Source of the DNA: Deltaproteobacteria bacterium
Lineage (GTDB): Bacteria; Myxococcota; Myxococcia; Myxococcales; Myxococcaceae
Assembly: GCA_016875515.1 (NCBI GenBank)
Contig: VGRA01000154.1
Span: 1 to 6,438 of the forward strand
Length of the DNA stretch: 6,438 nt
Direction: 5' to 3'
Positions 1 through 5,955 of the stretch are shown here, one piece after another. The notes below the pieces were generated by a model. It was not told the origin of the DNA and searched no databases. It was given only the letters and a program-made list of their open reading frames with translations. The first letter of the stretch is position 1, and the number at the start of each line of letters is the position of its first letter. The translations under genes were made by a program, and so were the position numbers.

Positions 1-2
1 AC

Positions 3-3000
3 GCCCAGTGCGGCGACCAGGCCTGCATCAACGGCCAGTGCGGCGCGTGCAGCGCGGACGCCCAGTGCGGCGCGGGCGAGAAGTGCTGCAACGGCGCCTG
101 CGTGAAGGGCTCCTGCTGTGGCCCCGGGGATTGCCCCGGGATGACGGCGGTGTGCACCAACAACAGCTGCGAGGCGTGCAACACCAACCTGGACTGCGGC
201 GCCGGGAAGCGGTGCTGCGGCGGCGGCTGCAAGGCGGGCGACTGCTGCTCCAGCGTGGAGTGCCCGTTCGGCTCCATCTGCATCGACAACCAGTGCCGCG
301 GCTGCCAGGCAGACGCGGAGTGCGGCGCCTCCGGCGTGGTGTGCTGTCAGGGCCAGTGCGTCGCGGGCAGTTGCTGCGGCTCGGCAGACTGCGCCGGTGG
401 GAAGGTCTGCACGGGCAACCAGTGCGGCGCGTGCGCGGTCAACGCCGACTGCCCGGCCCGCTTCGTGTGCTGCGGCGGCAGCTGCCAGGTGGACGGAACC
501 TGCCCGGGCAACAACGGCGGCGGCAGCAACGGCAACGGCCAGCCGGGAGACGCCTGCAATTCGGACTCTGCCTGCGGCAGCGGCCTGAAGTGCTGCGGCG
601 GCAAGTGCCTGCGCGGCGACTGCTGCACCAGCACGGACTGCCCGCAGCCGCTGCTGTGCGTCCAGTACGCCTGCCAGGCCTGCTCGGGTGACGCCCAGTG
701 CGGCGTGGGGCAGAAGTGCTGCGGCGGCACGTGCGTCACGGGCGGCTGCTGCCCCGGCAGCGTCTGCGCCAACGGGCAGGCCTGCGTGGCCTACCAGTGC
801 AGCGCCTGCGCGGCCAACTCGGATTGCGGTCCCGGCAACCAGTGCTGCAACGGCCTGTGCATCCAGAACGCCAACTGCTGTGGCAACGGGGGCTGCGCCC
901 CGTACGTGTGCCGCGCCAACAGCTGCACCACCTGCAGCAACGACGCGGAGTGCGGCGCGGGCTCCAAGTGCTGCGGCGGGGCCTGCGTGCTGGGTGCCGC
1001 CTGCTGCGCCAACCAGGACTGTCCGTCTGGCCAAGCCTGCCTCTTCGGCAAGTGCGGCGCCTGCATCAAGGACCGGGACTGCGGCTCCGGTGAGAAGTGC
1101 TGCAACGGCAGCTGCAAGCAGACCAACTGCTGCACGCGCGCGGACTGCCCGGCGGGACAGACGTGCGGGGCGTTCGGCTGCTCCAACTGCAGCTCGGACT
1201 CCCAGTGCGCTGCCGGCCAGAAGTGCTGCGGCGGCCAGTGCCTGGACGGCGTGTGCTGCGCCAACGCGGACTGCGGCGCCGGCAAGCAGTGCATCAACAA
1301 CGGCTGCAGCGCGTGCACCACCAGCGCCCAGTGCGCCAGCAATGAAATCTGCTGCAACGGCAGCTGCAAGCCGGGCAGCTGCTGCGGCAACGCCGACTGC
1401 GCGGGCCTGTTCTGCGAGGGCAACGCCTGCCGCGCCTGCCAGGCCCACTCCGAGTGCGGCGCGGGGGCGAAGTGCTGCGGCGGCGCCTGCCTGCCCAACA
1501 CCCAGTGCTGCAACAGCGGGGACTGCAGCGGCGGCTTGGCGTGCAAGAACGGCAAGTGCTTGGCCTGCACGGCGGACGCGGACTGCCCCGGGGCCAAGTG
1601 CTGCAACGGCGCCTGCGCGCCGTTCTGCGAGAACTCCCGCGTGTGGGACACGGACCAGGAGCTCAGCTTCGGCAAGACGGACAACCTGGCCTGCACCAAG
1701 GACGCGGACTGTGACACCAGCAAGGGGTTGAAGTGCTGCCCGTCCGGCGGCTGCCTGAAGAACTGCCCGGCGGGCCAGACCGCCCTGGACCCGGACTGCG
1801 GCCCGGGCAAGCTGTGCCTGTCCCAGGTGCAGAAGGTGGAGCAGCCCTTCATGTGGGTGCCCATCAGCTCCAGTAACTCGGCCGTCCGGTTCGACACCCG
1901 CACCGGTGCCCGCTTCGGCCCGTACGGCACGCTGGGCGGCTCGCCCTCGCGCACGGCGGTTGACCCCAACGACGGCTCGCTCTGGGTGGCCAACCGCAGC
2001 TCGCCCCAGACGCTCACGCACATCATGGGGGACGGCAGCGTGGGCTGCACGGTGACCACCACCACGCAGGGCGGCTGGAGCAACCGCGGCGTCTCCCTGG
2101 ATGCCAAGGGGAACGCGTGGATCGCCGTCTCCGGCGAGTACGTCATGAAGAAGTACAAGCAGCTTCCGAACAACCCGGTGTGCCAGCTCGAAGCGACGGT
2201 GTCCGTCCCGGACTACGTGTACGGCGCGGGGCTGGGGAACCGGAACCTGGTGTGGGCGAGCGGCATCAACAGCGGGACGCTCGCCGCCATTGACGCCAAC
2301 AACAACACCATGAAGTTCTGGTACTTCCGTCCCTCGGGCTGCTCGGTGGGCTACGGCATGACCGTGGACTCGGACTACGTGTGGCTGGGCTCGTACTGGT
2401 GCGGCGGGGTGGTCCGCTGCAGCATCAACGGGATGCTCAGCCGGCCGAGCGGCTCCACGGTGGGCAACGACGTCTGCACCTACATCAACACCGGCGGCAA
2501 CCCGCGCGGCCTGGCCGTGGCGGCCCCGGACCCGGTGGACGGCAAGGTCTACGTCTACGCGGCCATGTGGAGCCAGAACAGCATCGTGAAGATTGACCGG
2601 GACTCGGCCAGCATCGTCAGCTACATCCCCACCTCCGGCGGGTATCCCATCAGCTGCTCGGTGGACCGGGACGGGCGGCTGTGGGCCGTCAGCTACAACG
2701 GCTCGGTGGAGCGCATTGACCTCTCCAACGGGGCGCGCGCCAGCTTCCCGCTGCCCGGCAACCCGTATGCCTACACGGACCTCACCGGCATGCAGTCCAC
2801 CATGGCGGCGCTCATCCCGGGCCGCTGGTTCGGCATCCACGACGCGCAGTACGCCACGCCCAGGTGGAAGCGGGTGGAGATGACCGGCAAGCTGCCGCCG
2901 CAGACGTCCGTGTTCGTGCGGGCCCGCTCCGCGGACAACCTCACCCAGCTGGAGACCGCCGCCTGGTCCTCGGAGCGGCTGCTGCCCGCGGACATCTCGT

Positions 3001-3104
3001 CCGTGCCGCAGAAGCGTTACATCCAGCTGGAGATCAAGCTCCAGTCCGACGCGTACACCTCCACGCCGGTGGTGGACAAGATCCAGCTCTTCTGGGGCCC
3101 GTAG
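3..3104 (+). CDS. Giant cysteine-repeat / beta-propeller extracellular protein (5' end missing)
   Basis: The reading frame is open from the left edge (first full codon at 3) to a TAG at 3102-3104, giving 1033 residues; the true start and any signal peptide lie upstream. The GTG at 102 is an internal Val codon inside a repeat unit, not a start. Domains, counting from the first full codon: residues 1-15, tail of a preceding repeat; 16-605, fourteen Cys-rich units; about 616-932, seven evenly spaced Trp/aromatic motifs read as a beta-propeller; about 938-1033, a C-terminal beta-rich domain ending LFWGP. It has no MYXO-CTERM, PEP-CTERM or LPXTG-like tail, so nothing in view anchors it. The Cys pattern implies disulfides formed in the periplasm or outside the cell. 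Similar Cys spacing occurs in Dickkopf-N, Stig1 and knottin-like modules, but homology is not established. It may be a surface adhesin, a matrix protein or a substrate of the secretin machine encoded just downstream. The coding call is secure; the function is unknown. Confidence 0.95.
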   Translation, partial: AQCGDQACINGQCGACSADAQCGAGEKCCNGACVKGSCCGPGDCPGMTAVCTNNSCEACNTNLDCGAGKRCCGGGCKAGDCCSSVECPFGSICIDNQCRGCQADAECGASGVVCCQGQCVAGSCCGSADCAGGKVCTGNQCGACAVNADCPARFVCCGGSCQVDGTCPGNNGGGSNGNGQPGDACNSDSACGSGLKCCGGKCLRGDCCTSTDCPQPLLCVQYACQACSGDAQCGVGQKCCGGTCVTGGCCPGSVCANGQACVAYQCSACAANSDCGPGNQCCNGLCIQNANCCGNGGCAPYVCRANSCTTCSNDAECGAGSKCCGGACVLGAACCANQDCPSGQACLFGKCGACIKDRDCGSGEKCCNGSCKQTNCCTRADCPAGQTCGAFGCSNCSSDSQCAAGQKCCGGQCLDGVCCANADCGAGKQCINNGCSACTTSAQCASNEICCNGSCKPGSCCGNADCAGLFCEGNACRACQAHSECGAGAKCCGGACLPNTQCCNSGDCSGGLACKNGKCLACTADADCPGAKCCNGACAPFCENSRVWDTDQELSFGKTDNLACTKDADCDTSKGLKCCPSGGCLKNCPAGQTALDPDCGPGKLCLSQVQKVEQPFMWVPISSSNSAVRFDTRTGARFGPYGTLGGSPSRTAVDPNDGSLWVANRSSPQTLTHIMGDGSVGCTVTTTTQGGWSNRGVSLDAKGNAWIAVSGEYVMKKYKQLPNNPVCQLEATVSVPDYVYGAGLGNRNLVWASGINSGTLAAIDANNNTMKFWYFRPSGCSVGYGMTVDSDYVWLGSYWCGGVVRCSINGMLSRPSGSTVGNDVCTYINTGGNPRGLAVAAPDPVDGKVYVYAAMWSQNSIVKIDRDSASIVSYIPTSGGYPISCSVDRDGRLWAVSYNGSVERIDLSNGARASFPLPGNPYAYTDLTGMQSTMAALIPGRWFGIHDAQYATPRWKRVEMTGKLPPQTSVFVRARSADNLTQLETAAWSSERLLPADISSVPQKRYIQLEIKLQSDAYTSTPVVDKIQLFWGP
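48..1817 (+). repeat. Fourteen tandem ~42-residue Cys-rich units (10 Cys in a typical unit)
   Basis: Units begin at the first Cys codon at 48, 177, 303, 432, 555, 681, 807, 933, 1062, 1188, 1314, 1437, 1566 and 1692. Lengths are 41-43 codons (123-129 bases), so the frame never breaks. The typical pattern is C-x5-C-x5-CC-x3-C-x4-CC-x4-C-x5/6-C-x4-C-x2. Recurring side chains are Asp/Ser then D/E/Q before the second Cys, G-x-G-x-K before the first CC, an N-G or G-G pair after it, and Asp before the eighth Cys. Eleven units carry all ten Cys. Unit 4 (432-554) loses its second half to a Gly/Asn/Ser linker. Unit 13 (1566-1691) has its second half replaced by Cys-free polar sequence. Unit 14 keeps eight Cys with altered spacing. 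By hand count there are about 130 Cys in about 590 residues. The partial unit at 3-47 shows that the array continues upstream. Confidence 0.95.
1848..2796 (+). other. Predicted seven-bladed beta-propeller domain (NHL / Vgb-like)
   Basis: This is a domain within the large protein. Seven hydrophobic strand motifs centred on Trp or Tyr recur: MWV, LWV, AWI, VWA, VWL, VYVYA and LWA. Their aromatic codons lie at 1854, 1983, 2118, 2253, 2382, 2550 and 2682, so the spacing is 43, 45, 45, 43, 56 and 44 residues. Most are followed 8-12 residues later by a second strand ending in Asp, such as AVRFD, LAAID, IVKID and VERID. They are preceded by turn motifs such as D-P-N-D-G-S-L-W and D-R-D-G-R-L-W. This periodicity fits blades of an NHL or streptogramin-lyase (Vgb)-type propeller, as known for those families. 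The catalytic His/Glu set of Vgb lyase was not recognised, so a binding role is more likely than an enzymatic one. Seven Cys are scattered here, unlike the ordered Cys of the repeats. Confidence 0.75.
2814..3101 (+). other. C-terminal beta-rich domain of the large protein
   Basis: This segment of about 95 residues follows the propeller and runs to the stop. It starts at the GRWFGIH stretch and contains strand-like alternation around VFVRARSADNL, KRYIQLEIKLQS and the final VDKIQLFWG. It has no cysteine. Phrases of the kind V-x-A-R-(S/T)-A-D-x-L and R-Y-(I/L)-Q-(L/V)-x-(I/V)-x-L-x-S followed by P-V-V-D-K-(I/L) recur, to my recollection, in carbohydrate-binding or phage-tail-like beta-sandwich domains. 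No specific family is claimed. It may be a binding or capping domain. The boundaries are approximate. Confidence 0.5.
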
Positions 3105-3121
3105 CACCCACCGGCGAGCGG

Positions 3122-3150
3122 CCTGCCCGGCCACAGGGCAGGTTCTTTAT
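3122..3150 (+). terminator. Intrinsic (rho-independent) terminator after the large gene
   Basis: A perfect 7-bp stem, CCTGCCC (3122-3128) with GGGCAGG (3136-3142), closes a 7-base loop. The T-rich tract TTCTTTAT (3143-3150) follows at once. It begins 18 bases after the stop codon of the large gene. The T-rich run stands out in an otherwise GC-rich stretch. If it works, it separates the large gene from the downstream operon. The tract is interrupted by one C and one A, so termination may be incomplete. Confidence 0.7.
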
Positions 3151-3161
3151 CCGGTAAGCGG

Positions 3162-3180
3162 CGCGTGATATCTCACCGCG
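3162..3180 (+). promoter_or_regulatory. Imperfect inverted repeat in the leader of the secretin operon
   Basis: CGCGTGA (3162-3168) pairs with TCACCGCG (3173-3180) around a TATC loop, giving seven base pairs with one bulged C. It sits between the putative terminator and the Shine-Dalgarno of the secretin gene, where a promoter or operator is expected. It could be an operator half-site pair or an mRNA hairpin. No convincing -35/-10 pair and no sigma-54 -24/-12 motif was recognised nearby. A hairpin this short can arise by chance. Confidence 0.25.
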
Positions 3181-3212
3181 GTCATCTTCCGCACTGCGAC
3201 GAACCCTGCAGC

Positions 3213-3218
3213 AGGAGG
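3213..3218 (+). promoter_or_regulatory. Ribosome binding site fixing the secretin start
   Basis: AGGAGG matches the anti-Shine-Dalgarno perfectly and ends six bases before the GTG at 3225. It decides the start: the longer in-frame GTG at 3165 has no comparable site and would place 20 polar residues before the signal peptide. Confidence 0.85.
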
Positions 3219-3224
3219 CTCAGC

Positions 3225-4715
3225 GTGAAATCTCGAACCGGTCGACCGGTCTTCTCTCAGGCAGCAGCGTTGGGCTTGGCGCTGCTCGTCGCCCCGGACG
3301 CACCTGCCGCGGGGGCGGCCGCGTCCCGGCTGGCCTCCACGCGCATGACGCTGCGCGGGACGGACCTGCCGCTCGCCAACGTGCTTAACCAGATTGCCCG
3401 CTCGGCGCAGCTGGCGCTGGTGGTGGACAAGGACGTCCGGTTGGACCGCACGGTCTCCAGCCCGCAGCTGGACGACCAGCCCCTGGACACGGCGCTGTCC
3501 GTGGTGCTGACGCCGCTCGGGTACTCGTACGGCGTGGACGAGGATCGAAAGTTCCTCCGCGTCTTCGTCTACGAGTCGCGCACCTTCAAGGTGAACATGC
3601 CCACGGTCATCCAGGACTGGACCGCCTCCATCGCGAGCGCGGGCAGCTCCGCGGGCGGCGGCGGGGACCCGCTGGGGGCGCGCATTGGCCTGTCTGCCCG
3701 GACGGACACCACCGGCATCTGGGAAGAGGTGGACAAGTCCCTGAACCGGCTGATGGGCGGTGACCCGGGTGGCGGCAGCAGCGCCCAGGGCGGCGGTCAG
3801 GCGGATGCGAAGGCGGGGGCGCCCCGGGAGATGGGCGCCTTCTCGGTCAACCGGGTGGCCGGCTTCGTCACGGTGCGGGCGCTGCCCGCGGTGATGCCCG
3901 CCATCGAGTCCTACTTTGACGCGCTCAACGAGGAGATGGGGCGCGAGGTGGCAATCGAGGCGAAGATCCTCCAGGTGGACTTCAACGACTCGAAGGCCGC
4001 GAGCGTGGACTGGAACCTCCTGGCCGCGCGCCTGGGCCAGAACGCGTTCGTGTCCGGCAACGTGCCGGGGAGCAACCTGCTGGCGTCCGGCACCTCGCCG
4101 TTCGTGCGGGTGTCCGGCCGGGCGGGTGACGCCTTCATCCGGGCGCTGGAGGAACAGGGCAAGGTGAGCGTCATGGCCCAGCCCACGCTGGCCCTGGGCA
4201 ACAACCTGCCGGCCATCATCGAGCTGAGCCGGGTGCTCGGCTACGTGTCCCAGCAACAGACCACGGTGGTGCAGAACGCCGCGGCGCAGGTGACGGTGCA
4301 GACCTCGTCGCTGTCCGACGGCCTCATCATCTCCATGCTGCCCCGCGTGCTGCCGGACGGGGAGGTGTCCCTGGCGCTCGCCACGGTGCTGCAGGACGTG
4401 CTGGAGATCCGCCGGGAGAACTTCTCCAACTCGTTCGTGGAGCTGCCCCGCACGGCGCGGCGGTCCTACAATGGCGTGGTGCGGGCGCGGCTGAACGAGA
4501 CGCTGGTGATTGGCGGTCTCATCACCACGCGGAAGGAGGAGAGCACCACGGGGCTCCCGTTCCTCTCCCGAATCCCGGTGATGGGGTGGCTGTTCGGCGG
4601 CAACCGGTTCGTGGACAAGAAGTCGGAGCTCATCATTGCCGTGACGCCGCGCGAGGTGAAGGGCGTGCCGGCGGCGGCGCCGGTGCCGGTCCGCCTGGAG
4701 TCGGGGAACGACTAG
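3225..4715 (+). CDS. Outer-membrane secretin (MshL / PilQ / GspD family)
   Basis: A 496-residue protein starting at GTG 3225, chosen for the perfect AGGAGG upstream and for the signal peptide that then falls at the N-terminus (basic K2-R7, hydrophobic A13-A23, likely cleavage near residues 29-33). Residues about 40-116 form an STN/N0-type domain. A Gly/Ser/Ala/Gln-rich linker covers about 140-200. A short ring-building domain with S-V-N-R-x-A-G-x-V-T-V-R (about 206-240) precedes the secretin core at about 241-487, which starts EVAIEAKILQVD and includes VMAQPTLAL (316-324), E-T-L-V-I-G-G-L (425-432) and P-V-M-G-W-L-F-G (451-458). It would form the gated outer-membrane ring through which a pilus or secreted protein passes. 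The layout and compact size are closest to MSHA/type IVb pilus secretins (MshL, BfpB) rather than long GspD or PilQ. It has no lipobox; the whole protein has no Cys, so it is not a lipoprotein, unlike many type IVb secretins. It is the first gene of the operon. Confidence 0.9.
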   Translation: MKSRTGRPVFSQAAALGLALLVAPDAPAAGAAASRLASTRMTLRGTDLPLANVLNQIARSAQLALVVDKDVRLDRTVSSPQLDDQPLDTALSVVLTPLGYSYGVDEDRKFLRVFVYESRTFKVNMPTVIQDWTASIASAGSSAGGGGDPLGARIGLSARTDTTGIWEEVDKSLNRLMGGDPGGGSSAQGGGQADAKAGAPREMGAFSVNRVAGFVTVRALPAVMPAIESYFDALNEEMGREVAIEAKILQVDFNDSKAASVDWNLLAARLGQNAFVSGNVPGSNLLASGTSPFVRVSGRAGDAFIRALEEQGKVSVMAQPTLALGNNLPAIIELSRVLGYVSQQQTTVVQNAAAQVTVQTSSLSDGLIISMLPRVLPDGEVSLALATVLQDVLEIRRENFSNSFVELPRTARRSYNGVVRARLNETLVIGGLITTRKEESTTGLPFLSRIPVMGWLFGGNRFVDKKSELIIAVTPREVKGVPAAAPVPVRLESGND

Positions 4716-4718
4716 GCC

Positions 4719-5945
4719 GTGAAGAAATTCATCGTCATCAGCCCGGACCTTGTCTGGGTGGCGCACGGGGAGGGCGGGGTCACCACGCTGGATGACCTGC
4801 CGAACCACCTCCAGACGAAGGAGGACGCACTGTTCGCCATCCTCCCGCAAATCCAGCGCGTGGTCGCCACCGAGCGCACGCTGGACACCGTGATGGCGCA
4901 GACCTTCCCGCCGGGGGAGAACTCGTTCCGGGCGGAGCCGCTCGAGGACAACGTCTTCCAGGTGTATGTGGCGCGGACGGACTTGCTGGACCGGCTGCGG
5001 TCCCTCGGGCGGGAGGTGTTCATCGTCCCGTACCCGGCGGCGGTGCGGCACGCGCTGTCCACGCTGAACCCGGAGGCGGAGAGCTCGCTGCGCGAGCGCA
5101 CCCGGGTGTTCCTGCAGGCCCTCACCGAGGCGCCCAAGTCGGACGAGAAGGTCATCGTCGACGTGCTGGGACAGGACTACGTCATCACCGCCCTGCGCGG
5201 GAAGGAGGTGCTGGCGGTCCGGCACGTCCGCGGCGGCGAGCCGGTGATGGAGATGCAGCGAACGCTGGCCTCCGCGCGCATGGACAACCCGGGCGTGATG
5301 TCCCGGGACCAGGACTTCATCCTGGAGCTGCAGAGCCAGGGGTTCGAGGCGGAGCTGCCGGACCTGGCCGGGCTGATGGTGGGCGAGTCGGTCCTCGACA
5401 AGGTCACCTCGCTCCGGTACCTGACGGACATTGAAATCGCGCGGGAGCGCGCCCGGCAGAACAAGCGGAAGGCGGTGACCGCCTTCAGCGTGGGGCTGGG
5501 GATGATGGCCATCACCGGCGGCGCCTACGCGGTGGTCCACGGCAAGCTGGTGGAGCAGAAGACGCGCAACGCCACGCTGACGCGGGACATTGAAGACAAG
5601 CAGGCGGCGGTCTCGGCGAACTACCAGGAGCGGTACGCCACCATTGCGCGGGGCGAGTCGGTCTCCATGCACGAGGAGCTGTTCGACCTGTCCACGGCGC
5701 TGCCGCCGCAGGTGGTGCTGCAGAGCCTCGAGCGGGACGCGAACACGGGGCTGGTGGCCACGCTGGAGCGGCGTCCCGGGGCGGCCCCCTTCTCCAAGAG
5801 CGACCTCAAGTCCGCGCTGGCCTCGTCGCCCTACTTCGCGGCGGCGGAGATCGTGGAGAGGTACGAGGGGCACCTGGTGCGGTACGTGCTCACGGTGAAG
5901 CCCACGCCGCCCGCCGCTGCGCAAGGGGCGGCCCCCGCGCCATGA
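4719..5945 (+). CDS. Bitopic inner-membrane assembly protein, GspL-like or fused PilM-PilN-like
   Basis: A 408-residue protein starting at GTG 4719 (MKKFIVIS), three bases after the secretin stop. No good Shine-Dalgarno precedes it, so translation is probably coupled to the secretin gene. Residues 1 to about 240 look cytoplasmic. The stretch at 144-173 (K-V-I-V-D-V-L-G-Q-D-Y-V to H-V-R-G-G) resembles the second phosphate-binding region and following strand of the actin-like fold in PilM/GspL/MshI, but without the usual D-x-G-x-x-(T/S). One membrane segment spans about 252-273, preceded by basic residues N-K-R-K, giving N-in/C-out topology. A likely coiled coil follows (about 274-305), then a small periplasmic domain (about 315-395) of PilN/GspL-C type and a Pro/Ala tail. 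By family it would link the secretin and PilO/GspM-type partner to the cytoplasmic ATPase. It contains no Cys. The family is inferred from topology, motif and context; sequence identity to known members appears low. Confidence 0.7.
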   Translation: MKKFIVISPDLVWVAHGEGGVTTLDDLPNHLQTKEDALFAILPQIQRVVATERTLDTVMAQTFPPGENSFRAEPLEDNVFQVYVARTDLLDRLRSLGREVFIVPYPAAVRHALSTLNPEAESSLRERTRVFLQALTEAPKSDEKVIVDVLGQDYVITALRGKEVLAVRHVRGGEPVMEMQRTLASARMDNPGVMSRDQDFILELQSQGFEAELPDLAGLMVGESVLDKVTSLRYLTDIEIARERARQNKRKAVTAFSVGLGMMAITGGAYAVVHGKLVEQKTRNATLTRDIEDKQAAVSANYQERYATIARGESVSMHEELFDLSTALPPQVVLQSLERDANTGLVATLERRPGAAPFSKSDLKSALASSPYFAAAEIVERYEGHLVRYVLTVKPTPPAAAQGAAPAP

Positions 5946-5949
5946 GGAG
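5944..5949 (+). promoter_or_regulatory. Ribosome binding site of the PilO/GspM-like gene
   Basis: GAGGAG overlaps the TGA stop of the preceding gene and ends six bases before the ATG at 5956. The stop and ribosome binding site share bases, which suggests coupled translation of the two genes. Confidence 0.75.
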
Positions 5950-5955
5950 CACGCC

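Noticed and set aside
102..104. GTG at 102 as start of the large gene
   Set aside because: The frame is open to the left edge with in-phase repeat sequence upstream, and this codon falls inside the first full Cys unit.
121..140. CCCCGGGG-type palindromes near 121-140 as a protein-binding site
   Set aside because: They lie inside coding repeats and arise from Gly/Pro codons with G/C third positions.
688..1731. A plus-strand 347-codon open frame rich in Ala/Ser/Thr/Arg over the repeats
   Set aside because: It is an out-of-frame reading of the Cys repeat array. The Cys frame is continuous from the left edge to 3104 with sensible domains.
48..1817. CRISPR-like array because of the ~126-base periodicity
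   Set aside because: Units are whole-codon multiples, diverged at the DNA level and encode a conserved Cys pattern. There are no short identical repeats with unique spacers.
791..2173. A 460-codon minus-strand open frame opposite the Cys-repeat array
   Set aside because: It is antisense to Cys/Gly codons, which read as Gln/Ala/Pro/His-rich sequence. Its repeat pattern is inherited from the real plus-strand repeats, and no start signal was seen.
3072..3104. C-terminal sorting signal (MYXO-CTERM or similar) on the large protein
   Set aside because: The end reads as a beta strand finishing LFWGP, with no Cys motif, hydrophobic helix or Arg cluster.
3205..3215. Small CCTG/CAGG hairpin overlapping the secretin ribosome binding site as a translational switch
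   Set aside because: It has only four base pairs with a three-base loop. This is expected by chance in GC-rich DNA, and no alternative pairing partner was found.
3165..3224. Longer secretin start at GTG 3165
   Set aside because: It lacks a Shine-Dalgarno, lies within the inverted repeat of the leader, and would add 20 polar residues including two Cys before the signal peptide. The GTG at 3225 has a perfect AGGAGG six bases upstream.
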